64,000 nucleotides of DNA from contig NZ_CP134223.1 in the NCBI RefSeq assembly GCF_031599675.1, forward strand, positions 4,030,001 to 4,094,000, given 5' to 3'. The stretch comes from Paenibacillus pedocola (GTDB lineage: Bacteria > Bacillota > Bacilli > Paenibacillales > Paenibacillaceae). The notes beneath the pieces were generated by a model. That model was not told the origin of the DNA and did not search any database. It saw nothing but the letters and a program-made list of their open reading frames with translations. Shown here one piece after another: positions 60,715 through 64,000 of the stretch (positions within the stretch are counted from its first letter, which is position 1; each line of letters begins with the position of its first letter). The position numbers and the translations under genes are program-made.

Positions 60715-61566
60715 TTGACTACTGCTGATACTTTACAAGATATTGAGGAATTGCAGCAACGCTGCGAACAATACGAAGGCATATCGCTGAAGCTGAATTG
60801 GGATATGCTGCGCCACTCCCCGGAAGCCGGTGGAGCAGAGTGGCTGGTGACTTACGAAGAAGATGTGCTGGTCGGCTTCATCGGATTATACGGCTTCGGC
60901 GGCGAGATGGAAGTATGCGGGATGGTCCGCCCGGGCTACCGCCGCAGAGGTATCTTCACCTCGCTCTGGGAGCGGGCACAGACGATTATCAAGCGGAACA
61001 ATATCACGACGCTGCTATTGAATGCACCAGCCGCTTCGCTGTCTGCTTCCGGCTTTCTGAAGACCTTGCCGCTCGTATTCAATCATGCCGAATACCAGAT
61101 GAAATGGGATGCTTCAGCTGTGCCACAGGGTTCAGCTGAAGCAAGCTCTGCGGCCGGAACTGTCATCCTGCGCCCTGCCCGTGAAGACGAGGCTCATATT
61201 CTCATTGAGCTGGACCGCGAAGGGTTTAACATGACGCAGGAGGATGCTGCGGAAATGTTTGAACAGCAGCAGCACGAAGCACTGCAGGAGCACATTATGA
61301 TTGAAATGAACGGAGAACCTGCCGGCAAAATGCGGCTGTGGACCGAGAACAACGAGACCTGGATTTACGGCTTCACCGTGGATAAGAAGCTGCGCGGGCT
61401 CGGAATCGGACGCAGCGCACTGCAGCAGACCATTGAACGGGAGCGCCGCAATTATAATGGCGTGAACCTGGAGGTGGCGCTTGATAACCCCAACGCGCTG
61501 AAGCTGTATGAAAGCTGCGGCTTCGTGATTTTGAACAAGCAGGATTACTACAGATATACCGGCTGA
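60715..61566 (+). CDS. Double GNAT-domain N-acetyltransferase
   Basis: A protein of 283 residues with two GNAT domains in tandem. The N-terminal one contains VRPGYRRRGIFTSLWERAQ; its glycine loop is degenerate. The C-terminal one contains VDKKLRGLGIGRSALQQTIE and ALDNPNALKLYESCGF, the complete acetyl-CoA and active-site segments, so this half is likely catalytic. TTG 60715 follows AAGGAGG by 7 bases. The gene is followed by a terminator. Confidence 0.9.
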   Translation: MTTADTLQDIEELQQRCEQYEGISLKLNWDMLRHSPEAGGAEWLVTYEEDVLVGFIGLYGFGGEMEVCGMVRPGYRRRGIFTSLWERAQTIIKRNNITTLLLNAPAASLSASGFLKTLPLVFNHAEYQMKWDASAVPQGSAEASSAAGTVILRPAREDEAHILIELDREGFNMTQEDAAEMFEQQQHEALQEHIMIEMNGEPAGKMRLWTENNETWIYGFTVDKKLRGLGIGRSALQQTIERERRNYNGVNLEVALDNPNALKLYESCGFVILNKQDYYRYTG

Positions 61567-61611
61567 TCCCAAAATTTTTTTTCGAAATTGAGGATTGGTT
61601 ATAAAAGTCAC

Positions 61612-61658
61612 AGCCCCTTTTCTTGGCAGTTTCCTGCTGAGCTTAGGGGCTTTTTTTT
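61612..61658 (+). terminator. Intrinsic terminator of the GNAT genes
   Basis: AGCCCCT (61612-61618) pairs with AGGGGCT (61645-61651), with an inner GGCAG/CTGCT helix, followed by eight T residues. Confidence 0.8.
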
Positions 61659-61794
61659 GCTGCCTTATCCATGCAATGAGCATTCCCTATGTTACTTCAA
61701 AGTACCTATATGACTTCAAAGTGCGTACTGTTCATCCTGTGTACAGAGACTCATAATGCAGAAGAAGCCAGCACACAAAGGGAGGAACAATCGT

Positions 61795-62865
61795 ATGAAT
61801 CAGCAGGAAACGGCAACGCGCAAAACAGCCCTCGTGATCGGAGCCGGCGGGGTCATTGGCAGCAATCTGATCGGGCATCTGGTTACTCTGCCGGAATGGG
61901 ATATTATCGGCGTGTCACGCCGGGGTGGTGATAATACGGACCGTATCCGTTATATCTCCGCCGATCTGCTGGATGCCTTGGATACCCGGCAGAAGCTCGG
62001 GAGCCTTGTGGAGGTGACTCATATCTTCTACGCAGCCTATCAGGACCGTCCAACTTGGGCAGAGCTAGTGCCTCCGAACCTCGCCATGCTGGTCAATGTA
62101 GTAGAAGCCGTTGAACCGGCAGCACGCGGACTTCAGCACATCAGTCTGATGCAAGGCTATAAAGTATATGGCGCGCATCTGGGACCTTTCAAAACTCCGG
62201 CACGGGAAACAGACGCCAATCATATGCCGCCTGAATTCAATATAGATCAGCAGAATTTCCTTGAGCAGCGGCAGGCGGGGAAACAATGGACTTGGTCTGC
62301 GCTGCGCCCTTCCGTCGTATGTGGAGTCGCATTGGGTAATCCCATGAACCTAGCCATGGTCATTGCTGTCTATGCTTCTATGTCGAAAGAACTTGGCATC
62401 CCCTTGCGTTTCCCCGGCAAGCCTGGAGCTTATCACAGCCTGCTGGAAATGACCGACGCCGGACTGCTGGCCAAAGCAACCGTGTGGGCCGCCACCGATA
62501 AGCGCTGTGCCAATCAGGCTTTCAACATTACGAATGGCGACCTGTTCCGCTGGGACGAGCTGTGGCCAAAAATAGCCGCCTACTTTGAGCTGGAAACAGC
62601 ACCGCCGCTTCAGATGTCATTGTCTGTTGTCATGGAGGATAAAGAGGCGTTGTGGGACGCAATGCTTAAAAAATACGATTTGATTCCGAATAGCTACCAG
62701 AGTGTTTCTTCCTGGGCATTCGGGGATTTTGTTTTCTCCTGGGATTACGATTTTTTTGCGGACAGCAGCAAGGCGCGCCGTGCCGGCTTCCATGAGTTCG
62801 TAGACACGGAGCTCATGTTCCAGGAAATCTTCGATCTCCTGCGTCAACGCAAAATCATCCCATAA
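61795..62865 (+). CDS. SDR oxidoreductase, PRISE (progesterone 5-beta-reductase/iridoid synthase-like) type
   Basis: A protein of 356 residues of the extended SDR superfamily. The NADP-binding motif is VIGAGGVIGSNLIGHL near residue 13, followed by VSRRGGD. The catalytic segment is LMQGYKVYGAHLGPFKTPAR, corresponding to the TGxKHYxGPF motif of PRISE enzymes, then SALRPSVVCGVALGNPMNL. These enzymes reduce enones. ATG 61795 has GGGAGG upstream. It is a single gene converging with an HxlR regulator; the substrate is unknown. Confidence 0.88.
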   Translation: MNQQETATRKTALVIGAGGVIGSNLIGHLVTLPEWDIIGVSRRGGDNTDRIRYISADLLDALDTRQKLGSLVEVTHIFYAAYQDRPTWAELVPPNLAMLVNVVEAVEPAARGLQHISLMQGYKVYGAHLGPFKTPARETDANHMPPEFNIDQQNFLEQRQAGKQWTWSALRPSVVCGVALGNPMNLAMVIAVYASMSKELGIPLRFPGKPGAYHSLLEMTDAGLLAKATVWAATDKRCANQAFNITNGDLFRWDELWPKIAAYFELETAPPLQMSLSVVMEDKEALWDAMLKKYDLIPNSYQSVSSWAFGDFVFSWDYDFFADSSKARRAGFHEFVDTELMFQEIFDLLRQRKIIP

Positions 62866-62891
62866 ATCCCTTCCAGTCATCCTTAGATTGC

Positions 62892-62934
62892 AACAAAACA
62901 GCCGGTCTCTATATTAGAGACCGGCTGTTTTGTT
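62892..62934. terminator. Bidirectional terminator overlapping the end of the HxlR gene
   Basis: AACAAAACAGCCGGTCTCT (62892-62910) pairs perfectly with the reverse complement at 62916-62934 around a 5-base loop. The right arm encodes the last HxlR residues (NKTAGL) and its stop codon. Confidence 0.88.
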
Positions 62935-63297
62935 AATCCATTCGCGTTCAGACAATACAATAGCCTTGTCGCCATAAGTCCGTTCAATATGAGAATCTCC
63001 CCATCGGCACAGCAGGTGAAGAATGTCCCGCAGACTCCATCCGTATTCGGTCAACTCATACTCTACTCTTGGAGGAACTACATTGTAAGATATCCGGTGA
63101 ATAACACCATCGGCCTCCAATTCGCGCAGCTGCTGAGTCAGCACTTTCTGTGTAACGGCTGGCATAAGGGCCATAAGCTCGCCGTTGCGCTTCTTGCCAA
63201 AGGTAAGGAAGAAAAGAATAACCGGCTTCCACTTACCTCCGATTACTTCAAGCGTTGCTTCCACCGCGGTATTAAAGGTTTTGATCGGTTCAGGCAT
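62914..63297 (-). CDS. HxlR/DUF24-family transcriptional regulator
   Basis: A protein of 127 residues with a MarR-like winged helix of the HxlR type. Signatures are EVIGGKWKPVILFFLTFG, ELMALMPAVTQKVLTQQLRE and the VPPRVEYELTEYG wing. There is a single Cys near the C-terminus (LLCRWGD), not at the usual N-terminal redox-sensing position. ATG 63297 has AGGAGGTG 8 bases upstream; the longer ORF has no support. It converges with the PRISE-like gene; HxlR proteins often control such oxidoreductases but usually lie divergently, so this link is weak. Confidence 0.92.
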   Translation of the reverse strand: MPEPIKTFNTAVEATLEVIGGKWKPVILFFLTFGKKRNGELMALMPAVTQKVLTQQLRELEADGVIHRISYNVVPPRVEYELTEYGWSLRDILHLLCRWGDSHIERTYGDKAIVLSEREWINKTAGL

Positions 63298-63364
63298 CGG
63301 TTCCGCACCTCCTGCCACTACCTTATCTCTCCTCCGCCCTATTGGCAAGCACAAAACATCCGGA

Positions 63365-64000
63365 TTACATCAGGCCGAATCCGCCGAAAGAAGCTTCGTT
63401 CTTCTCATTCCTGCGGTCCCCGACACTTACCTTCTGGTCCGCCGAATCCTCCTGGGTTAAGAACACGGACAGCAGCCGCACGTAATCCAGGGATTCCGCA
63501 AGCGGTACACCGGCTCCGTCAAATATATGCCTCCGTCCATCCATCAGCGAATAGATTTCAATCGTTTCAGCCGGTTCCCCATAAGCCTTGTGGCAAAATA
63601 CGTTGGACATATGCAGAAATCCGGTGATCACATCCTCGTTGCCGGACACCATAAATTTCTGTATGTTCAGGCAGCGTCCGCTAACCTCTGAATTCCAGAC
63701 CAGCTGAAAGATCATCGCCAGCTCAATAGCCAGCTCCGGGACCGGAATATGCCACTGCTCATAAAGCATTACCGGTATTTCCCGGATGTGATTGCATGTT
63801 GCTATCCGCATCAGTTCATCGCCCACCGCGGTCTTCACATCCCAATAATGCATCAGCGACGGAAAAGCATTCCCCTTTGGCGGCCAGCGCCGTTCAAGCA
63901 GAAATTGAATCGGCGTTTCCCGGCGCACCTCAGGCTGCAGACTGTAGAAATCGTTAAGCGTGTGGCCAATAGCATACTGCACCTGCTGTCTCCAGCGCGG
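63365..64000 (-). CDS. Unknown protein, N-terminus beyond the window
   Basis: The open frame continues to the window edge, with the residues before the first possible start (GTG 63982), PRWRQQV, fitting the coding pattern, so the start is probably upstream. At least 212 codons are present. I do not recognise the family. Notable segments are QYAIGHTLNDFYSLQPEVRR, ERRWPPKGNAFPSLMHYWD, MLYEQWHIPVPELA and a basic C-terminal tail. There is no signal peptide or membrane segment in this part. It lies upstream of hxlR with 67 bases between. Confidence 0.55.
   Translation of the reverse strand, partial: PRWRQQVQYAIGHTLNDFYSLQPEVRRETPIQFLLERRWPPKGNAFPSLMHYWDVKTAVGDELMRIATCNHIREIPVMLYEQWHIPVPELAIELAMIFQLVWNSEVSGRCLNIQKFMVSGNEDVITGFLHMSNVFCHKAYGEPAETIEIYSLMDGRRHIFDGAGVPLAESLDYVRLLSVFLTQEDSADQKVSVGDRRNEKNEASFGGFGLM

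Noticed and set aside
1..64000. CRISPR arrays, tRNA or rRNA genes, insertion sequences, prophage
   Set aside because: No repeat-spacer pattern, no cloverleaf or rRNA-like stretch, no transposase or integrase frame was found. The only tandem repeats are the 36-base units inside the fibre-like gene.

Overview
The window looks like a chromosomal segment of a Paenibacillus-type, moderately GC-rich spore-forming Firmicute. The evidence is in the sequence: strong AGGAGG-type ribosome binding sites with many TTG and GTG starts, intrinsic terminators at most operon ends, a lipoprotein sugar transporter of the Lpl type with a YesM-like histidine kinase and an AraC-type response regulator, a CgeB-like glycosyltransferase, a yhbD-yhbE-yhbF bactofilin operon, a perfect CcpA cre match and a DUF1796 remnant. 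I saw no rRNA, tRNA, CRISPR array, insertion sequence or phage. No gap between genes exceeds 300 bases.

Layout. 1-8 kb: asparaginase convergent with an amino acid permease, then a membrane protein followed by a giant kinase-ATPase-GAF-PAS-GGDEF protein (388 and about 1807 residues, one transcription unit). 9-15 kb: small single genes (UPF0303, an AlkZ-like winged-helix protein with a QxQ motif, a TIM-barrel isomerase, DUF429, a VOC protein, a CBS protein, a methionine aminopeptidase). 15-18 kb: a CgeB-like glycosyltransferase and a WbsX-like GH99 protein converge on a small protein made of 12-residue repeats, possibly a glycosylated spore-surface module. 18-26 kb: cysJ-cysI, lspA, DUF421, an aldo/keto reductase and selO. 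26-32 kb: a three-gene signalling operon (HPt-REC-GGDEF-REC, a lone REC, a hybrid histidine kinase). 32-38.5 kb: the UPF0237/UPF0210 pair, an ECF41 sigma factor with its carboxymuconolactone decarboxylase gene, a MarR/MFS pair with two identical operators, a frameshifted DUF1796 gene and a YbaK-type deacylase.

38.5-48.5 kb: an Lpl-type sugar ABC operon (two permeases, binding lipoprotein, sensor kinase, AraC response regulator, second binding lipoprotein), preceded by a cre site and two direct repeats 21 bp apart, plus an SMP-30 lactonase gene. 48.6-52.3 kb: the bactofilin operon with an MFS transporter as its last gene. 52.5-53.3 kb: the L25/Ctc gene, whose leader appears to hold an intrinsic terminator. 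53.3-60.1 kb: a five-gene peptide ABC operon with a near-consensus promoter overlapped by a dyad, next to an ArsR-family regulator. 60.3-64 kb: two GNAT genes, a PRISE-like reductase, an HxlR regulator whose last codons lie inside a terminator stem, and a gene cut by the window edge.

The themes are nutrient uptake (amino acids, sulfur, oligosaccharides, peptides), c-di-GMP and phosphorelay signalling, and cell-surface or cytoskeletal functions. The most useful leads are the L25 leader terminator, the fibre/glycosylation cluster, the ECF41 autoregulatory promoter, the DUF1796 frameshift, and the kinase-GGDEF protein with its membrane partner.
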